DNA from: JALNYB01 sp023230065
Lineage (GTDB): Archaea; Thermoplasmatota; Thermoplasmata; Methanomassiliicoccales; Methanomethylophilaceae
NCBI GenBank assembly: GCA_034006405.1
Contig: JAVESW010000044.1
Location: 1 to 9,656 of the forward strand
Reading direction: 5' to 3'
Length of the DNA: 9,656 bases
Shown here piece after piece: positions 1 to 6,077 of the stretch. Each line of letters begins with the position of its first letter. The first letter of the stretch is position 1. The notes under the pieces are model-generated. The model saw nothing but the letters and a program-made list of their open reading frames with translations, made no database searches and was not told the DNA's origin. The translations under genes and the position numbers were made by a program.

Positions 1-734
1 AATTCAGTGGCTTTTATGTTGTTTTCCACGATATCAAGATATATGTTTTCATCTTCATCTATATTTGACGTCAGACTCATAAGAATATTGTAAGCTATAT
101 CGTAGCTATCGCAAAATAACGGGCCGATCTTATATCCGTCAAAACATTTTCTGATGACCCCGAAACCTTTTATCATGTAGTTTTTGTAGTAAACGATAGA
201 TTTACTGGAATTCTTTATCCACGATTTTAAAAAATCATGTCTTTTAGCAGGGAAATGTAGTCTATCATAATCTACGATAAGTTCGAAAGAGACCTCTGTA
301 GTGTTTCTTAAGAATCTATTATCGTATGGTTTTCTGCTTGGTTTTCCACAATAACGGTAATTATAATTGGAAAAGATGAAACCGTTTTTTTCATAATTGC
401 CTACTTGTGCTGATATACCATCAAGTGCCATATTTCTTTCAGGAAAACGACTGATAATGTTTTGCCACATATCATATCCATAATGTTGTCCGCGATATTC
501 TGGTTTTACAATATAAAATCCTACAAATGAAAAATCAGATTCTGGATATTTAACAAGGCTCATGCAACAGACTATTTCATCGTTATCTGTTATACCAACC
601 CAAAAACCATTATTATCGCAAGTGTAAAAATTCTCGCCATCGCATGTTCCAGGGTTCCATCCTTCATTTCTTGCCCACGCGATTAAAACGGAATCCATTT
701 CCGCCTTGGTTGCATTTCTGATTGTCTTCAGCAT
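1..734 (-). CDS. GNAT-family N-acetyltransferase with C-terminal GNAT-like domain, 3' end beyond window
   Basis: Reading the minus strand from an ATG at 734 gives 244 uninterrupted codons running off the left edge, so the C-terminus is missing. The N-terminal part is a GNAT fold, which transfers acetyl from acetyl-CoA to an amine. The acetyl-CoA motif A is visible as YRGQHYGYDMW (residues 80-90); its fourth position is His where the usual RxxGxG motif has Gly. It is followed by the common YEKNGF signature (114-119). The region around YKIGPLFCDS (201-210) resembles the second domain (Acetyltransf_18 type) of two-domain bacterial and archaeal GNATs. The substrate cannot be told. A weak AAGGA lies about 9 bases before the ATG, and no clear TATA box sits at the usual distance, unlike the other genes here. 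The gene lies downstream of tRNA-Ser on the same strand. Family assignment is fairly sure, function is not. Confidence 0.8.
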   Translation of the reverse strand, partial: MLKTIRNATKAEMDSVLIAWARNEGWNPGTCDGENFYTCDNNGFWVGITDNDEIVCCMSLVKYPESDFSFVGFYIVKPEYRGQHYGYDMWQNIISRFPERNMALDGISAQVGNYEKNGFIFSNYNYRYCGKPSRKPYDNRFLRNTTEVSFELIVDYDRLHFPAKRHDFLKSWIKNSSKSIVYYKNYMIKGFGVIRKCFDGYKIGPLFCDSYDIAYNILMSLTSNIDEDENIYLDIVENNIKATE

Positions 735-898
735 TTATACAAGTCCTTTGAGTTATTTTGCGTACTTGTGGTTGGTCGTTTTCAATATTATGCCATATGT
801 GATAATAATTATTGCGTGTCAGAGATATAATGCATAGCTACGCAAATTTATTTATGAAGCAAAATAAAGCACTTCTTTGGATCTATAAGTGAAAAAGA
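735..898. other. AT-rich intergenic region between GNAT gene and tRNA-Ser
   Basis: This gap contains no convincing ORF. On the minus strand a T run (892-896) directly follows the tRNA-Ser 3' end and is a likely archaeal oligo-T terminator. A perfect AT palindrome, AATAATTATT, lies at 804-813. The GNAT promoter should be here, but only weak AT-rich candidates (about 788-803 and 752-762) are seen. Confidence 0.45.
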
Positions 899-986
899 TG
901 GCGCCGAGAGGGAGATTTGAACTCCCGAGGGGAAGATCCCCACGAGCTTTCCAGGCTCGCGCCTTACCGGGCTGGACCATCTCGGC
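899..986 (-). tRNA. tRNA-Ser, anticodon GGA, with encoded CCA
   Basis: The minus strand folds as a class II tRNA. The acceptor stem pairs GCCGAGA (986-980) with TCTCGGC (909-903). The anticodon stem CGAGC/GCTCG encloses the loop CTGGAAA, which puts anticodon GGA at 952-950 (Ser, UCC/UCU codons). The long variable arm has a GGGG/CCCC stem, as expected for Ser. The T arm is GGGAG-TTCAAAT-CTCCC. The discriminator is G (902), and CCA is encoded at 901-899. No intron is present. A T run directly after the gene is a likely terminator. The gene starts 44 bases after the stop of the nitrilase gene on the same strand, and a TATA-like ttttaatg stretch overlaps the end of that gene at the right distance. 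Confidence 0.95.
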
Positions 987-1030
987 TTATGCGGTACAAA
1001 ACGGTTCTTTCATTAAAACCTTTCGAGGGT

Positions 1031-1801
1031 TCAAAATTTCCAGGAAATGTCTTTTCTAAGGTCAGCCAGATGTCTTCTTTCCTCGCGTGCATTTTCAATA
1101 ACTGCTTTATCGACGTATACACAGAGGATGACATCGCTCTGATCCGCCTCATTCAAAGTATTTCCCAAAGGACCCACCAAACGTGATTTTCCAAAAAAGC
1201 GTGTTTCTTTATATTTTCCGATGTTGTTAACGAATACAGTATACATTACATTCTCTAGTGATCTTGCGGGAAGGATTCTTTCTATGAATTGTTTGGAAGT
1301 TTCTGCGGATGCGGAAATGCAAATATTAATATCGGCACCGGCTGTTGCGTAACAACGATAAATCTCAGGGAAGAACATATCATAGCATATGGAAAGTCCG
1401 AATTTCATTCCTTTAAACGTTCCCATTTTGGGTCTATCTCCAGGAGTTAATTCTTTTTCAGAGTATATTCCGAATTTTGCCAAATATATCTTATCATATT
1501 GAACGGTGCCTGAATGTGTCACAAACAATAACGAATCCATCACACCTTTTTCACAATATGTTGGGGTACCATATGCAATTGCAATATCCATTTCAATACA
1601 CCACAATGAGATCTTATCCACTGCATACTGTATTTCAGGTTCTAAAGAGGTATAATCTGCACCATATCCTGTAAGGAACATTTCAGGGAATATATACACA
1701 TCTGCTTTTGTCTGGGTGATCACATTTAGTATCTTATCTAGATTTTGGCCGACATTACCGATAGATGATTGCACTTGACAAATTGCTATTCTAACTCCCA
1801 T
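1031..1801 (-). CDS. Carbon-nitrogen hydrolase (nitrilase superfamily amidohydrolase)
   Basis: This 256-residue protein has the length and the catalytic triad of the nitrilase superfamily, which hydrolyses C-N bonds of amides or nitriles through a Cys thioester. Glu is in FPEMFLTGY (E40), Lys in YDKIYLAKFG (K104) and the nucleophile Cys in LSICYDMFFPE (C139). The ICYDMFFPE form is typical of generic amidases (omega-amidase, N-carbamoyl-type, Nit-like) rather than the ICED-type Cys motif of NAD synthetase glutaminase domains. No signal peptide or membrane segment is seen, so it is probably cytosolic. The start ATG at 1801 has a TATA-like stretch (1824-1832) 23-31 bases upstream, suggesting a leaderless transcript. 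It is divergent from nadE, which raises the possibility of a link to NAD or ammonia metabolism, but the substrate cannot be assigned from sequence alone. Confidence 0.85.
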   Translation of the reverse strand: MGVRIAICQVQSSIGNVGQNLDKILNVITQTKADVYIFPEMFLTGYGADYTSLEPEIQYAVDKISLWCIEMDIAIAYGTPTYCEKGVMDSLLFVTHSGTVQYDKIYLAKFGIYSEKELTPGDRPKMGTFKGMKFGLSICYDMFFPEIYRCYATAGADINICISASAETSKQFIERILPARSLENVMYTVFVNNIGKYKETRFFGKSRLVGPLGNTLNEADQSDVILCVYVDKAVIENAREERRHLADLRKDISWKF

Positions 1802-1887
1802 ATGATTTCTTATGGCGGGCGAGATATTTATTGTATGCTACGAAGGTACGAAACACATTATTATTAGGAAATACGATACACATCATA
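1802..1887. promoter_or_regulatory. Divergent promoter region, nitrilase gene and nadE
   Basis: This 86-base gap lies between divergent starts. An AT block at 1824-1832 (atatttatt) is 23-31 bases from the nitrilase ATG. A second at 1857-1866 (attattatta) is 22-31 bases from the nadE ATG at 1888. Both spacings fit archaeal TATA boxes driving leaderless mRNAs. No Shine-Dalgarno is close to either start. Confidence 0.55.
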
Positions 1888-2682
1888 ATGTCCGGGAAAT
1901 CGCTTCGCAAGATCACGGCTAAAGATGTCAGCGGTCTTGTTGAATTCATCAAGAATACTGTGGAGAATGCAGGATGCAAAGGTGTAGTAGTGGGTTTAAG
2001 CGGCGGAATCGATTCAGCTGTTGTTACTAAACTTTGCGTAGATGCTCTGGGTCCTAAGAAGGTTATGAATGTATTCATGCCCACATCTGTAACTGCAACC
2101 GATGATTATATGGCAACCAAGAATCTTAGCAAACTTTGGGGAACAGAATACAAGGTTGTGGACATTCAGCCCGCGGTTGATGCATTCACGGCTGCATTGT
2201 TCTCTAATATAGCTACTCCTTTAGAAAAAGGGAACATTTCTGCAAGATGTAGGATGATAGTTCTTTTCAATAAAGCTAAAAAAACTAATTATCTCGTCGC
2301 TGGAACTTCCAACAAGAGTGAGCTTATGATGGGTTATTTTACGAAGTTTGGTGATGGTGCATGCGACTTTGTCCCCATGGTAGATCTGTATAAGACGCAA
2401 GTATGGGAAGTTGCAAAACTTATCGGCGTTCCTCAGAAATTCATAGATATGGTGCCTACAGCGGGACTTTGGGAAGGACAAACGGATGAGAGTGAAATGG
2501 GAATAACCTATCATGATCTTGACATTGTGTTGAATGACATGGAACAGTCGTTGAGTGATGACGAGATAGCAAATCATGTAGGTTTGTCTGTAGAAAGGGT
2601 TGCTGAGTTAAGGAGTCAGGTTAAGAAAATGGAACATAAGAGATTCCCAGCAATATGTCCGAATGTTCCTGTGGACAACTGA
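1888..2682 (+). CDS. nadE: NAD+ synthetase, ammonia-dependent type (stand-alone synthetase domain)
   Basis: NadE catalyses the last step of NAD+ synthesis: ATP-dependent amidation of deamido-NAD+ through an adenylated intermediate. The 264-residue protein has the PP-loop SGGIDS (38-43), the central GTSNKSELMMGY block (139-150) followed by FGDGACDFVP, and TAGLWEGQTDESEMG (191-205), all diagnostic of the family. There is no N-terminal glutaminase domain, so ammonia is the expected nitrogen donor unless a partner protein supplies it. I chose the ATG at 1888 because the in-frame extension to a TTG at 1831 would add 19 residues without family similarity and would overlap the promoter region. A TATA-like box at 1857-1866 fits a leaderless mRNA from 1888. 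The neighbouring nitrilase-superfamily gene is divergent. tRNA-Glu follows on the same strand after 47 bases. Confidence 0.93.
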   Translation: MSGKSLRKITAKDVSGLVEFIKNTVENAGCKGVVVGLSGGIDSAVVTKLCVDALGPKKVMNVFMPTSVTATDDYMATKNLSKLWGTEYKVVDIQPAVDAFTAALFSNIATPLEKGNISARCRMIVLFNKAKKTNYLVAGTSNKSELMMGYFTKFGDGACDFVPMVDLYKTQVWEVAKLIGVPQKFIDMVPTAGLWEGQTDESEMGITYHDLDIVLNDMEQSLSDDEIANHVGLSVERVAELRSQVKKMEHKRFPAICPNVPVDN

Positions 2683-2729
2683 AGGCTACGAAAGTATTAT
2701 TAGTAACCTTGTAATCATGTGAATATTAA

Positions 2730-2802
2730 GCTCCTGTAGTGTAGCGGCCAATCATGAAGCCCTCTCGAGGCTTCGACACGGGTTCAAATCCCGTCGGGAG
2801 CA
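2730..2802 (+). tRNA. tRNA-Glu, anticodon CTC
   Basis: This is a standard 73-base cloverleaf. The acceptor is GCTCCTG paired with CGGGAGC, with one T-G pair. The D arm contains the TAGTGTAGCGGCCAATCAT block typical of archaeal tRNA-Glu. The anticodon stem AAGCC/GGCTT (2757-2761 and 2769-2773) encloses loop CTCTCGA with anticodon CTC at 2764-2766 (GAG codons). The T arm is ACGGG-TTCAAAT-CCCGT and the discriminator is A (2802). CCA is not encoded, unlike the tRNA-Ser in this window. An AT-rich stretch near 2694-2702 is a plausible TATA box. Confidence 0.95.
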
Positions 2803-3014
2803 CTATTTCGTCAAGTATTATTTTTTCTCGAAGTAGCATTATAAATTGTAATGTAGATTTTTATTGCTTTCAGATATAGATTTAACAGGATACTATTTGT
2901 TTTCATGTTTCACAGTACTTGTTAAAATCTGGGAAACCACTTATATTCGGCAGTACAGGGCAAGTGCAGCATATCGTAATCGGATATGGGATCAGATCTT
3001 GATCATACAGACTG
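2803..3014. other. Intergenic region after tRNA-Glu, with T-run terminator
   Basis: A run of six T (2821-2826, preceded by attatt) lies about 19 bases after tRNA-Glu and is a plausible oligo-T terminator. The remainder, about 190 bases, holds no convincing gene. The only plus-strand reading frame here starts with TTG and runs into the 3' end of the opposing gene. The region also lies downstream of the stop at 3015 of the minus-strand membrane gene, so it is where both converging transcripts end. Confidence 0.5.
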
Positions 3015-3569
3015 TTATTTTGAGTCACCCATTCTTTCAAGATATTCTTTGCGTGCTCCTTTGTATTCGGCTATCGGAATTATGTTCTTCAGCAGAGTCA
3101 AAAGGATTATAATGATCATTAGTCCGCTTACGTCAAGTACTATAGTTAGTCCAGATATCAAATAATCCGAACTGTTACCGGCCATAGATGCTGCTATTTT
3201 GCCAGCATCCACCGTTATAATTCCACCGTATGTTATTATAAAAAGCCAAAATGCGATATACATTCCATACAATAGTTTGAATGTTAGTCTTGCACGGTTC
3301 CCTTCGGGATAGAACTTTCCAAGAGTCTTCAATGCAATTGCAGGTATGCCGAATATCAAGGACATGATCAATATATTATCTGCTATTTTGAAAAGAGCTT
3401 TCATGTCATCTTTATCGATATCACCGGACGCATTAGAGATGATAATGTTTTCAAGGTATCCTAAAACGTATAGCAATATGAGAGGTATGACTATGAATGT
3501 TATTATGCCACCGATCAGTCCTTTAATCCCGTTTTTTCGAGATCCTTCTTTCAAATTGAACTCATTCAT
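3015..3569 (-). CDS. Four-helix integral membrane protein of unknown function
   Basis: I do not recognise this family. From the ATG at 3569 the protein has 184 residues and four hydrophobic segments (about 18-38, 62-82, 97-118 and 138-163). The N-terminus is short and charged (MNEFNLKEGSRKNG), and the charged C-terminal tail (AEYKGARKEYLERMGDSK) is probably cytoplasmic. I prefer 3569 over the in-frame ATG at 3584: the upstream gene's TGA (3573-3571) is separated from it by one base, and a GGAG lies 9 bases before it, a common arrangement for translational coupling. The 3584 start would add MEMYE and overlap the upstream gene by 14 bases. The gene is thus cotranscribed with the sequon-rich single-pass protein encoded just upstream. 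A joint role in the envelope is an inference. Confidence 0.7.
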   Translation of the reverse strand: MNEFNLKEGSRKNGIKGLIGGIITFIVIPLILLYVLGYLENIIISNASGDIDKDDMKALFKIADNILIMSLIFGIPAIALKTLGKFYPEGNRARLTFKLLYGMYIAFWLFIITYGGIITVDAGKIAASMAGNSSDYLISGLTIVLDVSGLMIIIILLTLLKNIIPIAEYKGARKEYLERMGDSK

Positions 3570-3570
3570 T

Positions 3571-4401
3571 TCATACATCTCCATATATCAAGTCGAGTAA
3601 TTTGATCATACTGGTCGTTTCACTTGTATCTAGTGGGTATTCTTCACCATATGAGGTTATTGTTATTGTTCCTTCATTCTCTGCTGCACTTTCTTTTAGT
3701 TCTGATATTAGGCCCTCGGAGTTCGATGTGGCAATCTCAAAAGAGATGTTATTGCCGCTAGTGGTAAGAGACATTTGGATATCTGTGTTGTTTACAGTTG
3801 CATAGAAATTGTTAAGATTGGAGATAAGATCTCCATCTTCTACTCCCTGAGTTTGAATCATAAGGATATTCGGGTCTGTTGAATCATAAGATAATGTTCC
3901 GTTCTCAGAAAGATTGACATCAATATTTAAGTTGGCTTGAATTCCTATCATTGAGTACAAATAGTAACCTTGAACTTCCAAAAATATGGGCATGGATATT
4001 CCATCGATGTCAGAATCGTTGTTATAATAAGCGATCATGAGTATGGCATCTATTATAGAGGTCTTCCCAGAAAGGGACAATTCTTTTGTTGAATTAGAGG
4101 ATATGGTATTGTTTTCATCCCAGACAATTATTGTTTTTACGTTGTCGTCAGCAAGTGATATTCCAATTCCTACATCAGTAATGTCATAGGGCATTTTAGA
4201 AGTAATTCCAATCTCACCACTTGTTACAAGATTTAGTCCAGAGACCTCCCAAGTAATATCTGATAATGAGTTATTTTTGATATCTATGCCTCCATCGGTT
4301 ATCGGAAGGAGTGCAGTTATCAAGAATACAGCGAATAGTATTGATATGGTAGCAATCGAGATTTGTGCAATGATTTTAGGACGGTTCGTAAGATTACCCA
4401 A
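3571..4401 (-). CDS. Membrane-anchored, sequon-rich extracytoplasmic protein of unknown function
   Basis: This 276-residue protein begins with a short basic stretch and one hydrophobic segment (about 10-33, a signal anchor or signal peptide). A polar, acidic domain of about 240 residues follows and probably lies outside the cell. That domain carries eight N-X-S/T sequons (N43, N97, N103, N128, N163, N167, N204, N218), consistent with an N-glycosylated archaeal surface protein; whether they are used is unknown. Cysteines appear absent. It alternates hydrophobic and polar residues in a beta-like pattern, but I recognise no named domain. The start codon is TTG (4401-4399): no in-frame ATG occurs nearby upstream, and the TTG sits just before the anchor. 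A TATA-like tttataatatt (about 4419-4429) lies 18-28 bases upstream. The four-helix membrane gene follows directly downstream. Confidence 0.72.
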   Translation of the reverse strand: MGNLTNRPKIIAQISIATISILFAVFLITALLPITDGGIDIKNNSLSDITWEVSGLNLVTSGEIGITSKMPYDITDVGIGISLADDNVKTIIVWDENNTISSNSTKELSLSGKTSIIDAILMIAYYNNDSDIDGISMPIFLEVQGYYLYSMIGIQANLNIDVNLSENGTLSYDSTDPNILMIQTQGVEDGDLISNLNNFYATVNNTDIQMSLTTSGNNISFEIATSNSEGLISELKESAAENEGTITITSYGEEYPLDTSETTSMIKLLDLIYGDV

Positions 4402-4530
4402 TAGTATAGATTCATTCTGAATATTATAAACGTATGTAGTCTGACATAATTTTAAAACGGGATAATTATTTCAAAGTAGACGGATTTAGAAAGGTATGAT
4501 ATATTAAAATGGAAATGGTTTTCTTCAAAT
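4402..4530. promoter_or_regulatory. Promoter of the membrane operon; 3' flank of the acetate transporter gene
   Basis: The minus-strand TATA-like sequence gtttataatatt (complement of 4419-4430) is placed for transcription to begin at or next to the TTG start at 4401. The rest of this 129-base gap lies downstream of the transporter stop codon at 4531 and shows no gene. T-rich stretches on the minus strand are possible terminators. Confidence 0.5.
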
Positions 4531-5103
4531 TTATCCTAAAGGAAGTATCTCTTTATCGTACAGTTCATTCAATACTTCACCGAATGCAGTGTACATCGCA
4601 GTACTACCGCAGATAAATCCTACTGCACCCGCTATGTATGCTATGTCATGAATATTGGACAAGTCCTTTGTCGCAACTATGAAGAACAGTAGGAATAGAG
4701 TTAAGAACACGATCTGAAGTGAACGGTTTTTTCTGAGGGTTCCAATATACAGGAACAGTGTTAAAACTCCCCAAATGATGAAATATGCACCCAATGAAGT
4801 GCTATCTGCGGGTATCATTCCAGGAATGAGGGTGGTATTTATCGCAACGAATGTCAACCAGAAGAATCCGAACGACGTAAATGCAGTTGCACCAAAGGTA
4901 TTTCCCTTTTTGAATTCGAACAATCCTGCTACGATCTGTGCAAGTCCTCCATAGAATATTCCCATGGTAATGATCACTGAATTTAATTCAAACAATCCGA
5001 AATTGTGTAAAGACAGCAATAGTGTAGTCATTCCAAACGCAAGAAGACCTAAAGGTCCTGGATTGGCGATCTGGACGGTCGGTGAATTAATATTATCGGC
5101 CAT
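4531..5103 (-). CDS. satP: Acetate/succinate transporter of the AceTr (GPR1/FUN34/YaaH) family
   Basis: From the ATG at 5103 the protein has 190 residues, about the size of E. coli SatP. It carries the family signature NPGPLGL (14-20) at the start of helix 1, the FYGG motif (50-53) in helix 2, and six hydrophobic helices. Family members move acetate, and sometimes succinate, across the cytoplasmic membrane. In an archaeon this could supply acetate as a carbon source or export it. Longer readings that extend up to 5223 use non-ATG starts and lack similarity; the leader MADNINSP before NPGPLGL is of normal length. A TATA-like tttataataat (5126-5136) lies 23-33 bases before the ATG, suggesting a leaderless mRNA. 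A perfect inverted repeat sits further upstream. The ZIP gene is upstream on the same strand, 94 bases away. The gene symbol is by family resemblance. Confidence 0.88.
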   Translation of the reverse strand: MADNINSPTVQIANPGPLGLLAFGMTTLLLSLHNFGLFELNSVIITMGIFYGGLAQIVAGLFEFKKGNTFGATAFTSFGFFWLTFVAINTTLIPGMIPADSTSLGAYFIIWGVLTLFLYIGTLRKNRSLQIVFLTLFLLFFIVATKDLSNIHDIAYIAGAVGFICGSTAMYTAFGEVLNELYDKEILPLG

Positions 5104-5197
5104 ATTCAAGTAATATTCATTAGGGTTTATAATAATGACGTATAATGTATTCGACATTTGTCGATTAAAATATAAATTAAAAAGTTTGTCAAAAAAA
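5104..5197 (-). promoter_or_regulatory. Promoter region of the acetate transporter gene
   Basis: On the minus strand a TATA-like box (complement of 5126-5136) is 23-33 bases from the ATG. A second AT-rich block (5167-5182, aaaatataaattaaaa) could be an alternative upstream promoter or part of the end of the ZIP transcript. Between the two lies the inverted repeat listed separately. Confidence 0.5.
5151..5164. repeat. Inverted repeat TCGACA-TT-TGTCGA, candidate operator
   Basis: This is a perfect 6-base inverted repeat with a 2-base spacer. It lies 48-61 bases upstream of the satP-type start, between two AT-rich TATA candidates. Its GC-containing arms stand out from the AT-rich surroundings. 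If the proximal TATA is used it sits upstream, like an activator site. If the distal one is used it lies near the transcription start, like a repressor site. The cognate protein is unknown. Confidence 0.45.
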
Positions 5198-5986
5198 TTA
5201 ACAGATATCTCCGCCGAGTGCATTCGTAATGATAACTACAGCTATTACAACTACAAGACCCAGGAGAGTTAGAAGGATTGATTTGATGTTAAGGTTCTTT
5301 CTATGGAATGCTTCAGGAATAATGTCACACATGGTGACGAACATGAATATTCCTGCAGACACTGCGAAAGCAAGGCCTGCCCATTCTGCAGATGCACCGT
5401 TTAGGGCCAAATAAGAGAAAAGTCCTGCTATAGGTGAGATGAAACAGAACGCAATGAGATATTTTATGGCGCTTTTCTTTTTGTTGGATAGAAGGAATGT
5501 ACTAGAAAGTGAGAATACAACGACAACTTTGTGGATACACATGGCAACCAATACGGCTAATCCGATCTCCTGTCCTGCGATGAATGCAGTTGCGAGTGCG
5601 AGACCATCGAAACATGCATGAATGGCAAGTCCGATGAATGCAGAGAATGATGTAATGTCATGAGAGTGATGGTCCAAGCATTCCTTGCATGTACATTCTG
5701 GCGTGTAATATTGTTTTAGTAGGAAATCAACAATGAATATTGCGATGAATCCTCCAAGGACTGCATACATTACGGTCATCGCGCTGTAGTTGTTTTCAAT
5801 GCTTTCGTTAATAGCTTCCGGCAGGAGCATAAGGAACAGTACGCCGAGGAATATGCCCGCGCTGAATGCTATTGCAAGGTGTACTTGTTTGTCAGATAGT
5901 TTGATCAGTTGAGGAAGCAGTGCTCCAATAATAGAGACGATTAAAATTATTGTAATATAACCGGTGAACGAAAATATCGGATCCAT
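5198..5986 (-). CDS. ZIP-family divalent metal transporter, ZIP II-like
   Basis: This 262-residue protein has eight hydrophobic segments (about 10-30, 36-57, 70-92, 113-137, 141-166, 172-195, 200-222, 235-257), as in the ZIP family of zinc/iron/nickel importers. Helix 4 carries AIHACFDGLAL (H123, D127), matching the HxxxE/DG metal site. Helix 5 carries CIHKVVVVFSL (H152, K153), close to the HKxxxxxSL form of the ZIP II (SLC39A1-3) group rather than the HExPHE or QDxPEG forms. A Cys/His-rich segment in the helix 3-4 loop (C98, C100, C103, H106, H107, H109) is a likely metal-collecting loop. The ATG at 5986 has a TATA-like ttattaattatt (6009-6020) 23-34 bases upstream. It is divergent from the NikR-like gene, so metal-dependent repression is likely. 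The metal may be zinc or nickel; the sequence does not decide. Confidence 0.87.
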   Translation of the reverse strand: MDPIFSFTGYITIILIVSIIGALLPQLIKLSDKQVHLAIAFSAGIFLGVLFLMLLPEAINESIENNYSAMTVMYAVLGGFIAIFIVDFLLKQYYTPECTCKECLDHHSHDITSFSAFIGLAIHACFDGLALATAFIAGQEIGLAVLVAMCIHKVVVVFSLSSTFLLSNKKKSAIKYLIAFCFISPIAGLFSYLALNGASAEWAGLAFAVSAGIFMFVTMCDIIPEAFHRKNLNIKSILLTLLGLVVVIAVVIITNALGGDIC

Positions 5987-6077
5987 ACTTTGGATTCATG
6001 CTAAGGTGTTATTAATTATTACCGTAACATTAATAGCATTTCATAATATTATCATCGATTGTTAATAAGGTAATATC
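5987..6077. promoter_or_regulatory. Shared divergent promoter of the ZIP transporter and NikR-like genes
   Basis: This 91-base region has one TATA-like block per direction: 6009-6020 for the ZIP gene and about 6043-6053 for nikR, each some 23-35 bases from its ATG. The ATAATATTAT block at 6043-6052 is itself a palindrome. A weak AAGG (6066-6069) precedes the nikR ATG by 8 bases. A long dyad (listed separately) covers the ZIP TATA box. Confidence 0.6.
5998..6039. repeat. Dyad ATGCTA-N30-TAGCAT, candidate NikR-type operator
   Basis: Half-sites ATGCTA (5998-6003) and TAGCAT (6034-6039) are perfect inverted copies. An inner pair, GTTA (6008-6011) and TAAC (6025-6028), is centred within half a base of the same point (about 6018). 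NikR proteins are dimers of RHH dimers that bind widely spaced dyads (E. coli: 6-base arms separated by 16 bases), so this layout is suggestive although the spacing differs. The element covers the ZIP TATA block, so bound protein would block ZIP transcription. Confidence 0.45.

Noticed and set aside
1..986. Possible integrated element bordering tRNA-Ser (GNAT gene next to a tRNA 3' end)
   Set aside because: No integrase is visible and no repeat of the tRNA 3' end was noticed elsewhere in the window; the left boundary is outside it.
1031..1801. Nitrilase-superfamily gene as a certain NadE glutaminase subunit
   Set aside because: The Cys motif is ICYDMFFPE, typical of generic amidases; adjacency alone is not enough, so it is kept only as a hypothesis.
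1831..1887. Extended N-terminus of NadE from a TTG
   Set aside because: The extra 19 residues do not look like NadE and would overlap the divergent promoter. The ATG at 1888 gives the normal family length and a well-placed TATA box.
2864..3112. Plus-strand 82-codon reading frame downstream of tRNA-Glu
   Set aside because: It starts with TTG, has no promoter or ribosome site and overlaps the 3' end of the opposing membrane-protein gene. Its sequence resembles no known protein.
5104..5223. Extended N-terminus of the acetate transporter
   Set aside because: The 40 extra residues start from a non-ATG codon, overlap the ZIP gene end and precede an already complete family-length protein.
6043..6052. 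ATAATATTAT palindrome as a separate operator
   Set aside because: It coincides with the nikR TATA position, and AT-only palindromes are common in such sequence.
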